Positions 32,333 to 45,900 of a stretch of 64,000 bases of DNA are shown here, piece by piece; within the stretch, counting starts at the first letter, position 1, and each line of letters opens with the position of its first letter. A model generated the notes under the pieces. The model was not told where the DNA came from and did not search any database. It was given only the letters and a program-made list of their open reading frames with translations. The position numbers and the translations under genes were made by a program. The stretch comes from Sporobolomyces roseus (lineage: Eukaryota > Basidiomycota > Microbotryomycetes > Sporidiobolales > Sporidiobolaceae), in the NCBI GenBank assembly GCA_016617785.1, contig JADILM010000004.1, positions 1,674,001 through 1,738,000 of the forward strand. Direction: 5' to 3'.

Positions 32333-35300
32333 TTAATGCTTGAGCTCCTGGCCTTGCACGATTGTGGGAAGAGGTTTGGTGACAGATGGAGATCGAGAGT
32401 GGCTTGCGCGAGGTGAAGAACCCTGAAAAGTGTGAGAAAGAGGAATCAGCGAATGCTCGTGAAGGGAGGAAATGAGAGGGGAGACTTACCATTTGCCCTT
32501 GTCCATTCTCATAGAGGTGCATCGATGATGCACTAGGATCGTGCGAAGCTGGGTCACCGAGGGCTCCCTCAGGTCTCCAGCCTCCTCCGACGGAACCGAG
32601 GACGAGGGAAGGAACCATAGCCACTGAAGAAAAGGGTACGAAAGTTAGACGATGAAGGAAGTCAAGGTGAAGAACCAGGATAGACGTACTAAGGTGAGTA
32701 GGAGAGATGTTGGCGTCTCGAAGTTGACGAGTGCGAGATTTGCGAATAATTGAAGAAGCGCGAAGTCGTCCACCACGAATAGTCGAGTAGGTTTGAAGGT
32801 TGTCGATGGTCTTTTGGATACCTCCTCCCCACTTCTTCTCCTCGGCTTCGGTAGTGATCATAGGGAGTTCTCGGTTAGGGTCGGGGTAGATACGAGCCTT
32901 GATCGCCCATCGCTCGAGAGTCTCGGTAGGAAGGCATCGAATCATCATTCCCCAAGGAATGGCGAAGAGTCCGATGATGACACTGATAGCCCAGTCGCGA
33001 CCTCCGAGGGGAGTGACTTGGAAAGCAGCTCCTCCGAAGTTGACGATGATAGCTTGGCCTCCGACCATGATGCACAAGATGACGAGAAGGTAAGGGTTCT
33101 TGAACATGCGAGTGAAGATGTTGAAGTGACGATCGAGACGACGACAATTGATCATGTTGACTGGAAAAGAGAGAAGGGAGAGTCAGCTCAATCGCGCTAG
33201 AGGAAGTCAATCAGGACAAGACGTACAGATTTGCGAGAAGACGAAAGCGTTGAATACGAGAGTGTTGAGTTCGTTGTCCTCCTCGATACGGGTAGCCTCG
33301 TCTTGACCGTTCAATCCGAGGATTTGACGACCAGCGAAGTGAAGAACGAGGGCGGGAACAGTCTTGTAAATGGCTTGACCGATGATCATCTTCCACATTT
33401 CCATGTTGATCAAAGGAGCAGACTTGCGATCGGGCTTGCGATTGAGGGATTCGGGATCGGCAGGGTCGGTAGCGAGTGCGAGAGCGGCGAAAGTATCCAT
33501 AATCAAGTTGACCCAAAGAAGTTGAACGGCGGTGAGAACCGACTCTTCTTCGGCGGAAGCGACAGCGGTGATGAAGGTGATGACGACGGCACAGATGTTG
33601 ACCGAAAGTTGGAACTGAAGGAACTTGCGAACGGCATCGTTGACGCAACGACCCCACATGATGGCGGAAACGAGGGAAGCAAAGTTGTCGTCCATAACGA
33701 TGATATCGGAAGCCTCCTTGGCGACCTCAGTACCAGCGATACCCATTCTGAGAAAGGGGAAAGAGAGGATCAGCGGGTAAGTCGAGAAGAAAGCAAACAT
33801 GTTCGAACTCACGAGAATCCGACGTTGGCAGTCTTGAGAGCAGGTCCATCGTTGGTACCGTCACCGGTAACACCGACTACTTCTCCAAGTGATTGAAGCG
33901 TTTCGACCAAGACCTTCTTGTCCTCGGGTGAGGAACGAGCGAGAACTTGCAAGTTTTGAACGATTTCGAGACGTTGTTGTTGAGTGAGCTTGCGGAATAC
34001 GGGACCTTCCATGATGATACCACCCTTGGTGAAGATACCACATTGAGTAGCGATTGATCGAGCGGTAAGAACGTTGTCACTGCGAAAGGGAGGAAAGTCA
34101 GTAAAAGTTCGGGAATCGAGAAACAGAGCAGATTTTTGAGACTCACCCAGTGCACATCTTGACCATGACACCAGCTTTTTGACAGGTAGCGACAGCCTTG
34201 GCGACACCTTCACGGAGAGGATCCTCAATAGCAGTGATGGCGATCAAAGTCAAGTCGTGGAAGAGATCGTTGAAGTCGACTTCTCCTTCACCGTTCGTCT
34301 TGACACCTGGAGGAGGCCACGAAGGGAAGTCCTTGGAGCAGAGAGCGATGGTACGAAGAGATTGGCAGGCGTAGAAGATGATGGTGCGAGAGATGTTGGA
34401 TCGGGTTTCATCGTTGAATTCGGCGGTAGGGATGTCGGTGGTATCGGAAGAAGAGGAAGCGGCGCTGTTCTCCTCGACGATGACATGGTGATTCGAAGCC
34501 TTGGCGAGAACCTCGGAAGCTCCCTTGAGCATTAATCGGTAACCTTTTCCACCTTCGAGTTGAACGACGACACCCATCGATTTCCTCTCGGAAGAGAAGG
34601 GAATCATTTGAACGATCTTGGCCTGTTCTCGAACCTCCTTGTAGTGTTTCCATCCCATCTTTTGTCCGAAAGTCATGAGAGCGGTTTCAGTCTTGGATCC
34701 AACGAATCCTCCTTCGGCTCCAGTTTCATCGGTACCTTCGAAAGCGGTCGAGTTGATCACGATCGAATCGTTGAGGAGTTTGGCGAGAGCAGGAGTGACG
34801 TGAGAGTTGATGTCATTCATATCGGTGGAGAAATCGAGGCGACCTTTGCGACAGGCAGTCTGAGCTTCGACGGTAGTCTCGGAGGAAACGTCTTCGTTGG
34901 TGATGGTTTCAGGGTCTCGATCATCGTTTGCGTTGGTGCGCTTCGAGTTCTCGGCGAGGTGATCAGCGAATTTGAGGTGGACTCCGATCGATCCGGCGAC
35001 GACAGTCATCTTGTTCGTTGTGAGAGTACCAGTCTTATCGGTGCAGACCTATTGAGAGAGCGGGATGTCAGTCACAAGAAGGAAAGGGATCGAAGATAGA
35101 GAGACGTACGCAAGTAGCGTTGGCCATAGTTTCACAAGCACCGAGGACACGAACGAGGAGGTTCATCTTGGTCATACGACGAGTGGCGAAAGCGAGAGCG
35201 CTACAAGGGAAGAGCGCGAGGTCAGTGATTGCGGTGAGAATAATGAGGAGAGCTCGACTCACAGAGTGACAGCGAGAGGTAAACCTTCAGGGACAGCGAC

Positions 35301-37349
35301 GACAACAACGGTAACCGAGATAATGAGGATCTGAATGAAGTTTTGTGCCTTGTCATTGGGAGAGCGATCAGGATTTTGCTTGAGACCGACGAAGAAGCGG
35401 ATCATGAGAGCGGCGAAAAGAATTAGACCAGCGAGGGAACCGAGTTTGGCGATGAGCTCGGCGAGATGATTGAGTTTGATCTGAAGAGGAGTATCTTGAG
35501 CGTCTCCTTGAAGAGCTGTTGTAAAGGGGAGTTCGAGTCAGTGACGATCTCGTGGACTTGGAATCGAGTTGTAACTCACACATCATGATGCGACCGTGGA
35601 ACGAGTTACGACCAACACAGGTGACGACGTAGCGACCGACACCTTCGAGGACCTTTGAACCGGAGATGAGGAAACAATCGACCTTCTTCATGCTTTCGCC
35701 TCCCTCTTGAATCTCTTCAAGCGGGGCTTTCCTGACGGCATCGGATTCACCAGTAGCTCCAGATTCGTCGCATCGAATGTTGTGACCGGAAAGGAAGACT
35801 CCATCGACGGGAATGATTTCTCCAGGTTCGAGGAAGAGGATATCTCCGACGAGGACGTCATAGACAGACATGAGCTTCTCGGATCCGCCTCGAAGGACCT
35901 TGACGTTTCGAGCTTCCTTTTGCGCGCTGTTCCGAGTAGGATAGAGTAGGATGTCAGTCAAAACAGAAGGGAAATAGAAATCAGGAAAAAGGCTTACTTG
36001 AGTTTCTGGAATTGACGTTCTTTTTGCCAATCGTTGAGGGAACCGATAAGGACGACGACGAGAATGGCGATAGTAATAGCAACACCCTCAACCCAATCGA
36101 CTTGAGGAAGAGTGCAGACACCGGGAGTTTCGGGACACGCGTTGGAAGGGAAGGTGTGAGGAGGGGTTCCGAGATCTTGGTAGAGACCGAGTGCGAGAGA
36201 AACGACGGCGGCGACGGATAGAATGATGAGGACCTTGTCAGTGTAAGCTGCCCAACAGAGTTGGAGGAACGACTTGGGTTTCTTCGAAGGAACTCGGTTC
36301 ACTCCGTAAACTCGTTGTCGGTCTGCCTCGTCTCCATCGTCCAATCCAGTCTTGGGGTTCGTCCTGAGACCTTCCAAGAGGCCCGAGGTACCTCCTAGCG
36401 ATTCGAGGTGAGAGAGTGACTTGGGATCGATAAGGTTGTAAAGCGAGGAAGGAACGAAAGCGGGGGAGAAAGGAGCCATTTGATCGGGGGAAGGGTCGAT
36501 GATCTTCATGGACGATGCAGCGGCAGCGAGATCCTCCTCCTCCGAGTTGCCCTTGCCAGTCCATGGTAGGGGGATTCCCAAGAACTTCTTTCGTTGCCCG
36601 GGGAGGTCGAGATCCTTCTCAGTTTCAGTGATGCCTGCCTCCTTTTCGAGTTTACGGTTCTCCTCTGCCGACATGGTCCCTTTTTCGAGATCTCTTGGTG
36701 CAGCGGTAGTCGCGTTGCGTTCTTTCGAAGAGGTCGAGGAAGAAGAAGAATCGGGAATAGTTGAAGCGAAAGAAGGAGATTGAGAGGGTCGTCGACCGTG
36801 GCGATGTTCCATTTCTTTCCTAGTACCCTCAGGCTGTCAGAATGGTAATGAAAGTAGTCAGTTACGTAGATTCGATCAAAGTAGTCGAAGCGGGTCACTG
36901 ATTAAATGCAACGAGGGAAACGCCAAGGAGAAACTAATCCAAATTCCAAACTCGCACCTCGCGGGTCATCGAGATAAGGGAAGGGGGGAAGAGGGTGTTG
37001 CAGCCCTCTTGTAGAGAGAGAAGAAGATGTATAGACTCACGTCTAGGTTGTCCCTCAATGAAGTGGTGTTCTTGTTTTCAAACAAGGGCTCGTTCGAGAG
37101 TGCGGGCGAGGGCGGGCTGAATTCACCAGTCTCTGCTGCCGGTTGAGTAGAGTAAGAAGATAGGAATGTCTGTGTCGTAGTCTGCCTTGATGGAGATTCA
37201 AAGTGGCGCGGAGAGGAGGCAGTGTTGGGAGATTCAGTTGAAGGTGAAGTGGGAGAGCCGAGGCGAGGAAGGGGGAGAGAAGCGGCTGATTCTTCTGCTG
37301 GCGACAGTGCGATAGATGGAATAGCTGGTGGTAGGTGGTTGTTGTCCAT
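32333..37349 (-). CDS. PMC1: P-type calcium-transporting ATPase, PMC1-like
   Basis: Calcium pump of the P2B (PMCA) class; in fungi this type loads the vacuole and keeps cytosolic calcium low. The phosphorylation motif is CTDKTGTLTTNK, the actuator has CDESGATGESD, the hinge is GDGTNDGPALKTANVGFS, and the membrane segment 4 motif is VVAVPEGLPLAVTL. The late membrane segments include LLWVNLIMDTFAALALATD. About 1,350 residues, with a long disordered N-terminus. The first exon (37041-37349) encodes MDNNHLPPAIPSIALSP and joins in phase to PEGTRKEMEHRHG across a 207-nt intron with a good CTGAC branch; the internal ATG at 36812 is an alternative start. The C-terminal tail is short, with no calmodulin site recognised. 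Divergent from the AIM3/BBC1-like gene, 160 bp apart. Confidence 0.95.
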
Positions 37350-37509
37350 CCTTGGTGACAGTCGATGGAGAGAAAGTGTGTAGAAGAGAAAGAGAGAAGA
37401 GCGGCCCGAAGATTTTGTTGGAGGAATTTCTTGGATTTGCCCACCTTCAAATTCGACTTTACACAGCCCCCGATTCGTTGTCTGCTCTCGTCTACTCCTC
37501 GTCACGCTA
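37350..37509. promoter_or_regulatory. Divergent promoter, PMC1 / AIM3-BBC1-like
   Basis: 160 bp between two start codons on opposite strands, assuming the PMC1 exon 1 start. It is rich in GA on the plus strand and must hold both core promoters. No calcineurin-response element was identified with confidence. Confidence 0.5.
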
Positions 37510-39351
37510 TGCCAACCTTTTCAGATTTGAGAGCTAGAGCTGTGAGTACTTCGCTTCACCCGCACATACCTCTTCCCCTAATCTCCTCTCTCACCCTTGC
37601 ATCTAGGAAAGCGCTGCAGCTGCTGCCAGAGACAAATCTCAATCCTATACGAAACCATCTACTTCGACCAAGTACACTCCAGCAAGACCGCCACTTGCTG
37701 CTCCCACTCCTCTTCGCAAACCTACTTCACTCTCTCCGGCCAACCCTTCCTCGGCTCCTCCCCCACAAGCTATCAGACCTCCTCCAATTCGAACAACGTC
37801 AACAGCGTCAAACAGCTCATCGGCTAGAGCAGTCCCTGCACCTCCTTACGAAGCGGCAGCCACTCAAGCAACGAGAAATTCACCTACCCTTCCTCCCACA
37901 CTCCCTTCTCGCTCCTCCTCGACAACCACTGCACCGCAATCTGTCAAAGTCCAGAACCCATTCAGCCAGTATGACGAGAACGACAAACAAGCCATGTTTG
38001 CAGTCTTTGACCTCGTACGTTTCTCGTTTCTCTCGTTTCGCAAGAATATTGTTCACGTATTTCTTCTCGTAGTTCTTCGAATCTCGATCACCTCCCACTC
38101 CGAGTACTGCTACGACACCTGGACAACGCGCTCTACCTCCCGTAGCTTCGATTCCGCAAGCCTCGCCAGATTCGAACGATTCCCGCTCTCCCTTCGTTCC
38201 AGCTCCTCCCTCTGCACCGATTTCGACTCGTCCTCAATCGACTCGTCCTCAATCGACTCGTCCTCAATCGATTCAGCCTCGACAGTCTCATCTCGCTAAT
38301 CCTTCCCTCTACACCCCTTCCTATCCCCCTCCTCAGCCGTACTCTTCCTCCGCCCTCGCCCTTTCGCATTACATCCTCGAAGAACCTTTCTCTTCACCAT
38401 GGTTTACCGACACGTCCTCTCCACTTCCGCCACCACTCGAGTCTCGTACAGATCACCAATCTTCCTTCTCATGGCAACAAAGGAACTCGTCGAAACAGTT
38501 CATTGGTATGACTGTTTTCGGCGATTGCTCTGTTGCGTGGTATAGGATCTCATGGGACGTTTCCCTCGAGTCCAACACTCCTCTCTTACTGCAACGGATC
38601 GAACGAGAAGCGAGATATCGACCGAAACCTTCACCTTGGGACGGTGAAAAGTTGTACGAAGCTCACGAGATTTACGGACCTCGACTGTCAGAATACGCTC
38701 AACAAGCCGTCACTGACGGAGCTCCGATAGGAAGAGGAGAATGCTGGGATCTCGCTCACGAAGGGTTATTGACAATCGCAAAGGAGGTCTTCCAATCGCT
38801 CCGACCGTGGAACAGTATCGGAAGAACTCACGGTCATCTGATCTTTTGGGCGAACGCGGGAGACAAAGAGAATGGGAAGTGGTATGGAGGTGATCAGTAC
38901 GCAAGGGAAGGAGATGTAGTCGAATGGAGAAAGGTGAGAATCAGTGAGGTTGGGGCCGGAGCTGGATCGTACTCCCTGCTAGGTGATCCAGATGTACGTC
39001 TCCTCTCCTCTCCTCGACCTGTCTGACGTCACTCACTCTCACTCTGAATCGATACAGCACACCGCAATCATCGTCGGTACAGGAACACCTTCTTCCCTTC
39101 CCTCTCCTTCTTCCTCCCCCGATTCGCCTACACGCTACTCTTCAGCGTCTCTCACTTCCCTCACCGTCGTCGAACAATCTCTCGGTCAGGCTCCCGCGCA
39201 GCGCATCTACGACTTGACTGCGTTTTCAGAAGGAGAGCTATGGATTTACAGACCGTGTGGAATGAGAGAACTTACTGGAGTCGAAAAGGTTCAAGCTGTT
39301 TGGCCGGACGCAGAAGATGTTCAGAGTTGGGAAGTAGGGGATCTGGAATGA
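37510..39351 (+). CDS. AIM3/BBC1-like actin-patch protein
   Basis: Probable cortical actin-patch protein. The N-terminal half is disordered and rich in Ser, Pro and Thr, with polyproline parts suited to SH3 binding (PPPQAIRPPPIRTTSTAS), and has a three-fold STRPQ repeat at 38224-38268. The C-terminal 250 residues are folded (FIGMTVFGDCSVAWYRISWD, then APIGRGECWDLAHEGLLTIA, RTHGHLIFWA, ending VWPDAEDVQSWEVGDLE). This part resembles the AIM3/BBC1 C-terminal domain, which has a peptidase-like look with a Cys in GRGECWDL and a His in THGHLI. Whether it is active is unknown. Exon 1 is tiny (MPTFSDLRARA); introns have GTGAGT, GTACGT and GTACGT donors. The family call rests on memory of the domain and is moderate. 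Confidence 0.72.
38224..38268 (+). repeat. 15-bp tandem repeat coding STRPQ
   Basis: Three perfect 15-bp units (CGACTCGTCCTCAAT) with a degraded fourth, in frame inside the AIM3/BBC1-like gene. They encode Ser-Thr-Arg-Pro-Gln repeats. Confidence 0.9.
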
Positions 39352-39982
39352 AGGCTTCGTTACTCGTAAATTGGATAGTTGCAATTCGATTCGAGAAAAA
39401 GCTTGAATCCGAGTTTCGCTAGCGAATACAAGAGCATCAAAGCTGAGCTGCACAGGGAGCGCTTCAAATTTAGAGTTATGCTATGAGCCACTGTGACGAC
39501 TGTGGGTAACATGAACGCAGAGTTACAGATCGCGGGAAAAGGCAATCTCCAAAAGGATCGGCTTTCTCCCTCCTTTTTCGTCATTTTCACTGCAATCCAT
39601 ACTCTCCTCGCCTGTCCAAGGCTCTATCGCCTCGCCTTGCATCGCTGGTCCATAGAAGAGTTGAAAAGTCGACCTTTCTCCGACCTGCATCGGGCTTTTC
39701 TCGAGACTCGCTCTTTCTCAGTTACTCTCTGACGAGTAAATCACAAGTAAGACGAACGTAGCTTTCCTTTACACAAAAAGACTCTATCACTGCGGGAACC
39801 GAAAGACCGAGAGAAACCGAAAAGACTATGATACGAGAGAAGGGTACTGAGGGGAAAAGTGCGAGGATACGGGGATCGTGAGCTCCTGTAGAGGATCGAC
39901 AAGGTCAGTGATTGAGCAAGAGAGAAGGAAGAGAGTGTGTGTGCGACTCACGGGAAAGAGGGCGTAACCGGGTAAAGATATC
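39352..39982. other. Convergent spacer, no gene seen
   Basis: 631 bp between the AIM3/BBC1-like stop (plus) and the ACC1 stop (minus). A GTGAGTC-like donor on minus near 39950 may mark a 3' UTR intron of ACC1. Open frames here are short and featureless. Confidence 0.5.
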
Positions 39983-42900
39983 TTAAGCAGAGAAGATCGA
40001 AGAGATCAAAGCCAATTGTTCAGCCGAGAGAGAGTCACCCTTGGCCTGCTTGAGACCTTCGAGGACAGCAGCGGAATCACCGTTGGCGAGCATTTGGGCG
40101 ACCGATTGAGCGATCGAGGCGGAGCGAACCGACTTGATGCGGGAGACGAGATCGGTTTGACCCTTTTCGAGGGAGGAGGCGACGGCTTGGTCGTTGGTAG
40201 AGTCGACATCGGCAGAGAGGACAGAGTTGACGATGTCGAGGCGAGTTTGACGGTCGAGGGAAGCGTCAACGGCAGCGAGACGACGAAGACCGTCCTCCTC
40301 CGCGAGACGACGACGAAGACGCCAGTAGAAGTAGCTGAAGTCGCGAAAGAGATACGTCAGGAAGGTTCAAGGCGAGAGAAAGGAAAGTTATAGACGTACC
40401 GACGAGACTCTTCCCAAACGAGACTGTGAGAAATCGTACCCTTTGCCTTCATGCGACCAGCGCCTGAAGGAGCGGAAAGAACAGGTCAGAAGACATTGAA
40501 AGCGAGGAGGAAAGCGGAAAGACTCACGATCGTGGCTATCGGCGATTTGAAGAGCGACTTGAGAGTAGAGAGGGTACAAGATCTTCTCACGAGTAGCGAG
40601 ATCGGCCTTGGCAGCGGTAGCGTCGGTAGCTGAGAGGGAAGCATCGGTGCTCTTGACCTTGAGGGCGTGGTAAGTAGGGTCGAGGCGGTCCATCATGGCG
40701 AGAAGTTTGTCCTTTCGAAGCTTGATCTCTACGATACCCTCGGGTTCGAGAACACCAGCACGAGCAGTCTCATCGGCGTACATCTCCATCATACCGTTGG
40801 CGTTGATCGAGGGATCGAGAACGACCCAAGCACCACCACGGACTAATGATTGTAAGGGAATGTCAGATTGAAGAAATGGCGAAGACGAAAGGAAAGGAAG
40901 TCGACTTACGCTCTCCGTTGGGAACAATGTAGACGAAGACAGGTTGCTTGTAAGCAGAGAGACCGTCGACGATAAGAGAACCACTGCGGGAGTGGAGAAG
41001 ACAAGGGTCAGCTCCTAACGAAAGACTTGAGAGCAAAGATTCGAACGTACCGCTTGAGAACCTCGTCGAACATGTCTTGTTGTCCTCCAGAGAATCCACG
41101 CCAATTGGCGAAGATGATGAGAGGAAGTCCTTCTCGGTTCAAGTCGGCAATCGCTTGACCAGTCTTGAACGCCGAGTTGGGGTACCAAACTTGACCTGCC
41201 TCCATGATCTTTTGTTCCATCGAAGTAGGGTTCGCAGGATCAGCAGGGACGACACGTTCGACAGTGCGAGTCTCGACAGCGATGGCTCCGATGGGGATTC
41301 CTCCGAGACGAGCGCGACCGACGACCTGGAGAAGGAGACTGAGGGTGAGCTTCATTCGAGCGAAGAGAGGAGAGATAAGAAGACAAGACTTACGACAGTC
41401 TGTGCCCATCCAGAGAGAGTCTCTTGGAAGGAACCCTTATCGAAGAAACCGCTGAGCCACCTTCCATCGGTCTCATCGGTCTTTCCGGCGAGGAACCATC
41501 GAGGATCGTAAGCTCCCTTGATAGGAGTGTAGTCGATCGATCGATCCCAGTGGTCGACGGAAGGAAGAATGGGAAGAGGAGCACCTCGAGATTCGGGAAC
41601 GTAGGCGAGCCATCGAACGATGCTGAGGACACCTTCGAGATCGTTGGCGGCGGTGAGATGGGAAACACCGTTCTTGTACATGATCTGAGTTCCTCCGAGT
41701 TGCAAGTTGGACGAGTAGACTTCACGACCGAGAACCTTGTTGAGAGCTCCGGCACCGGTGAGGATGATCGGTTGTCCTTCGACTTGAACAGCACGTTGAC
41801 CGAGACGAACGAGGTAAGCTCCGATACCGACTGAACGAGCAGTGACGAGGGTGATGGTGAAGATGTCGTCGTAAGCACGGGAAGTTTCTCCTGCGATGAG
41901 ACCAGATCCCTTCAGAGATTCGACTCCGAGACCATCTTGAAGACCAATGATGTCGGTGATCTGGTAACGAACTTCACCGTTCTCCTCAATCTTCTTCGTG
42001 ATGACCGACTGTTCTCCCTTATTCTTGAGTTCACCAAGTTTCTCGGGAGTGAGGTAGAGGTACTTGAATCCCTTCTCGGGTCGAGAAGCGTCGATCCAGG
42101 CAACGTCGAAGATGTCGAGAATTTCTTCAGCGATGCCGAGACGAGCTCCAGAGTTGGCAGAGAGGTAGATACGAGGGAGACCGAGTTTGCGAGCGAGTTC
42201 GGTAACGGCGAAGAAGTATTGATCCTCTGCAGGTCCGAACGATCCGATCTTGAAAGTGATATCGTTGGCGATGACAACGATGCGACGACCAGAGGGAGCT
42301 TCAGGAGTGTAGGCAGTGTAGACCCATCCAACCATTCCGATGTTGTTGGTACCGGGAGGACGAGAAACTTCTTGAGGTTGACCGAATTCATCGAGAACGA
42401 GTTCCTTTGCGACGAGAGGTTCCGAGGGAGCGGTCTTTCCGACAGCTTTCCATTGCTTGCGAATAGCTTGACGGAAGAGATCGGGGAAGTCGTAAGCGTA
42501 GGTAGTACCGACGACGTGAGCCTTGTATCGCTTGGGCTGAAGCCATTCCTTCGTAGGGTAAGGAGAGTTGACGGGTTGAAGGTGGAAAGCTCCTTGAGGA
42601 CCGATCGATTTGAGAATGACATCTCCCTTCTCGGTGGTGACCTCGCGGTAGGCCTCGTACTTGACGACGAATCCAGAAACGTTCTCGATGATAGCTCGGA
42701 TAGGTTGAATGTTGCCTTGAGCATCTTCGAGAACAATTCGGATTTCGGCACCAGTGACTCGGAGTCGCCAGAATCGCTTGCCGTGACGATCGATGAAACC
42801 AGCGAGAGCGGTCTGAACCTCCTCGAAGTCGAGACGAAGACTGTAAAGGAAGTTGAGCTGAAGATGGCGAGAAGTCGAGTCAGTTTTTGGGAGGATGAGC

Positions 42901-45900
42901 AACGAGAGAAGGAAGTCGAGAACTTACCGAGATGTGGTTTCCATCGGCAGCTCGTCGAGAAGCGCTGACAACCTCGAGAGTGTCGAGAACGTCGGTGACC
43001 AATCGATCAGATTCGGAGACGAGGTAATCGGCGGTCTTCATGTTGCCACGGAGGCGACCAGGTCGAACGAGGGCACGAACGAAGAATCGACAGTCGGAGG
43101 AGTTACCCTTCGCAGTAGCGTAGTAGATGTGGATTTGTCGATTCTCGGCTGGGCAAGGTTCGAGGTGGAAGTTTGAGAGACGTCCGAGTTCGAGTTGGAA
43201 AGCGAGAGCAGGTTCGATGTCTCGAATCGTCTCGAGTTCCTTCCATTGTCCGTCTTGCTTTCGAAGGGTGTAGTACGAGGGGTATTGACCTTCACGGCAG
43301 ACGAGGAGGGTGAGACGACGCATTCCGTGACGATCGAGCTTGTCGGAGGCAGCGTTGATGTAGTCTGCAAATCGAGTTCGGAGAGCCTCCTCATCGACCG
43401 AGTTGACACTTGAAGGAACGGTAAGGGCGACGTTGAGAACGTTCCATTGCTCTTGACTCGAAGCCGAAGTAGCGTGGATCTTTCCCTTTGAACCATCGGG
43501 GAAGTGACGAAGGACAGTAGCGATTTGTTGGTCAAAGTCGTCGAGAGTCTTGACGGCGAACATGGCACCGTAACGAAGAGGTTCTTGTTGGGCGTTGTTG
43601 AGGAGGAAGGTCAAATCGGAGTAAGAAGCGGTGCGCTGGGAAGTAAGACCGGTGGTAGGAGTGGGAGGTTGAGACTCGGAAGAAGCCTTGCGCATGCGGA
43701 AGCACCATGCGACGGTCGCAGGCTCATGTTCGGCAGCATCGGCTTCGACATGCTCGAGGGAGAGGACGTTGTAGGAACGGTAGGCACGTCGAACGTAGGT
43801 GTCGAGAGCGGCGAGGGCAACCCATTGATCTTGGTGCTGGAAGAAACCGGGGAGGACATCGAAGACGGTGAAACGAGAGTCGATGACATCCTTGAGGATC
43901 TCAGCCTTGGGGGATCGATCAGAGGTTGCAACTTCTCCGTAAGCAGTTTGAGTGACCGAGGCCTTGAGGATCTGCTCGAGTTGTACGAGGCGTTCGTCGA
44001 GGGAAGGAAGTTGAGTGTGGATGAGAACTTCGCGAGCCTTGAGCGAAACCTTGGTAGTGGGTTTCGAGTCGAGTTCGGCGAGATCCTTGAGGACGGGGCT
44101 GAAGGTAGCTTCGACGAGGGGAAGAGAATCGGATTCCTTGACGAGTTCGAGAAGGGCAAGGACGAGGGAGTTCTTCGAGGCGGCCTTGTAGTGGGAAAGG
44201 ACGAGTTTGACGACTTCGTCGAGCTTGTCTCGGTGGGTGTCTCGAAGTTCGAGTACGACATCGTCATCTCGTCCGGAGAAGGGTCGCTCGGTGAGATGGT
44301 AAGCAGCGAAGACACTTGCAATGGTGTACCATTCGTGTTGCTTGAGTCCAGCTCGGTATCGGTTAACGACATCGTCGAAAGCGACGAGGAAGTTGCGAAC
44401 GGTGGTAGCCTCACTGGGTCGAAGGTCCTCGAGAGTCGAATCGATAGCCTTGCGAAGACGAGCCGAAGGGAATTCGTTGTTGGCGGAGTGAGCGGTATCG
44501 ATCGATTGACGGAGGGAAGCTTCGAGTTTGGCGGGGATACGTCCAGAGAGGGTGGAGAGAACAGCGTTCGCCTCGCCGTAAGGAAGTTCGGGATCACGAA
44601 GAACCGAGATAAGCTCCTTGATCGAAGCCATCATGATAGCTTGGTTATCGTAACCAGCGAGGATGTTGCCGAGAACGTCTTTGAGGTAAGAGAAGCGTTG
44701 GTGAGGCTTGTTACTGACGATGCTGGGGAGACCGAGAGGAGGAAGTTGTCCATCGAAAGGTTTGGCGTGTTGAACTCGGGAAGGATCGTCGAGTGAGAGT
44801 ATACCAAGGATATCTCCGCCTTCGAGGGTAGCTCCGGGTTGCTTGATGAATTGAGCGATACCATCTTCAGCGGCAACGAGAGGCATGATCATCTGTGGCA
44901 TTGCGAAGAAAGGAAATCAGCTTTAAAATTGGGAGAGCTTCAGATTCGTAAGCAAAACTCACCTTCATGACTTCGATTTCAGCATAAGCTTGTCCCTTTG
45001 AGATGTGTTCTCCAGACTCGATGAAGTATCGAACGAGTTTACCGGGAGAAGGAGAGCGAAGTTGAGTTGGGTCGTTCTCTTGAGCGACGAGAACGGTGCG
45101 AGAATCGATCGAAAGACGAAGAGCACTGTGAAAGATGAGGACGAGTAGTCAGTAAAACATGAAACGAGAGGGAAAAGAAAGGAGAAGAACTCACCCAACT
45201 TCCTCCTTTGCGTAACAGGTGTAACTCCTTCCGTCGAGAAGAACGAGAAGACCTCCATCGGCGAGAGGCCTCAAACCGACACTGACCGAAGAACCGTTGA
45301 TGTAGATGCTCCAGCTGGTAGGGGAAGATCGACTAGCGGTAGCGCGGTACTTGACGTCCTCGAGAACGAATTCGAGAGGGACGACAGTAGCGAGAAGTTC
45401 CTTCGGAGGTGATTGACCCTTCTCGAGGATTCGCTTGTACTCGGTGATGTTGGCCTCCGAAGCGAGGTGAGCCTTTGTTGCAGCTCCGCAGATGATAGCG
45501 AGAGTCGTATCGGGACGTTCGGCGGTGAGACGAGCAGAGATGAGGTTGTCGAGCCAAGCGGTCGTGATGGTGTTGTCCTCGAACGCCTCGGTTTCGAGAA
45601 GCTTGATGAGGTATTCGACAGTCGTGCGGAAATCACCACGAATGGAGAGTTCTTTGAGGGCGACGACCATGTTCTTACGAGATTCCGAACGATCCGAACC
45701 GTAAGCGAAGATGTGACCGAACTGAGAATCGGCAAACTCGTGAAGTCCTCCTGCGGTTCCGACTGAGAAGTAACCCCAAACGTTGGTGCTCGAACGGAAG
45801 TTGAGTTCTTGAAGGGTACCGGAAGAAGGCTTGAATCCTGCATCGGGGTTCTCGGCGGTGATACGAACAGCCACGACGTGACCCTTGGGAGAGGGTTTGC

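Noticed and set aside
43504..44796. 430-codon plus-strand open frame across ACC1, and others of similar size opposite PMC1 and ACC1
   Set aside because: It lies antisense to conserved ACC1 coding sequence. Its residues are biased (Val, Glu, Gly, Ser), as expected from the reverse complement of codon-biased genes, and no motif or splice context supports it.
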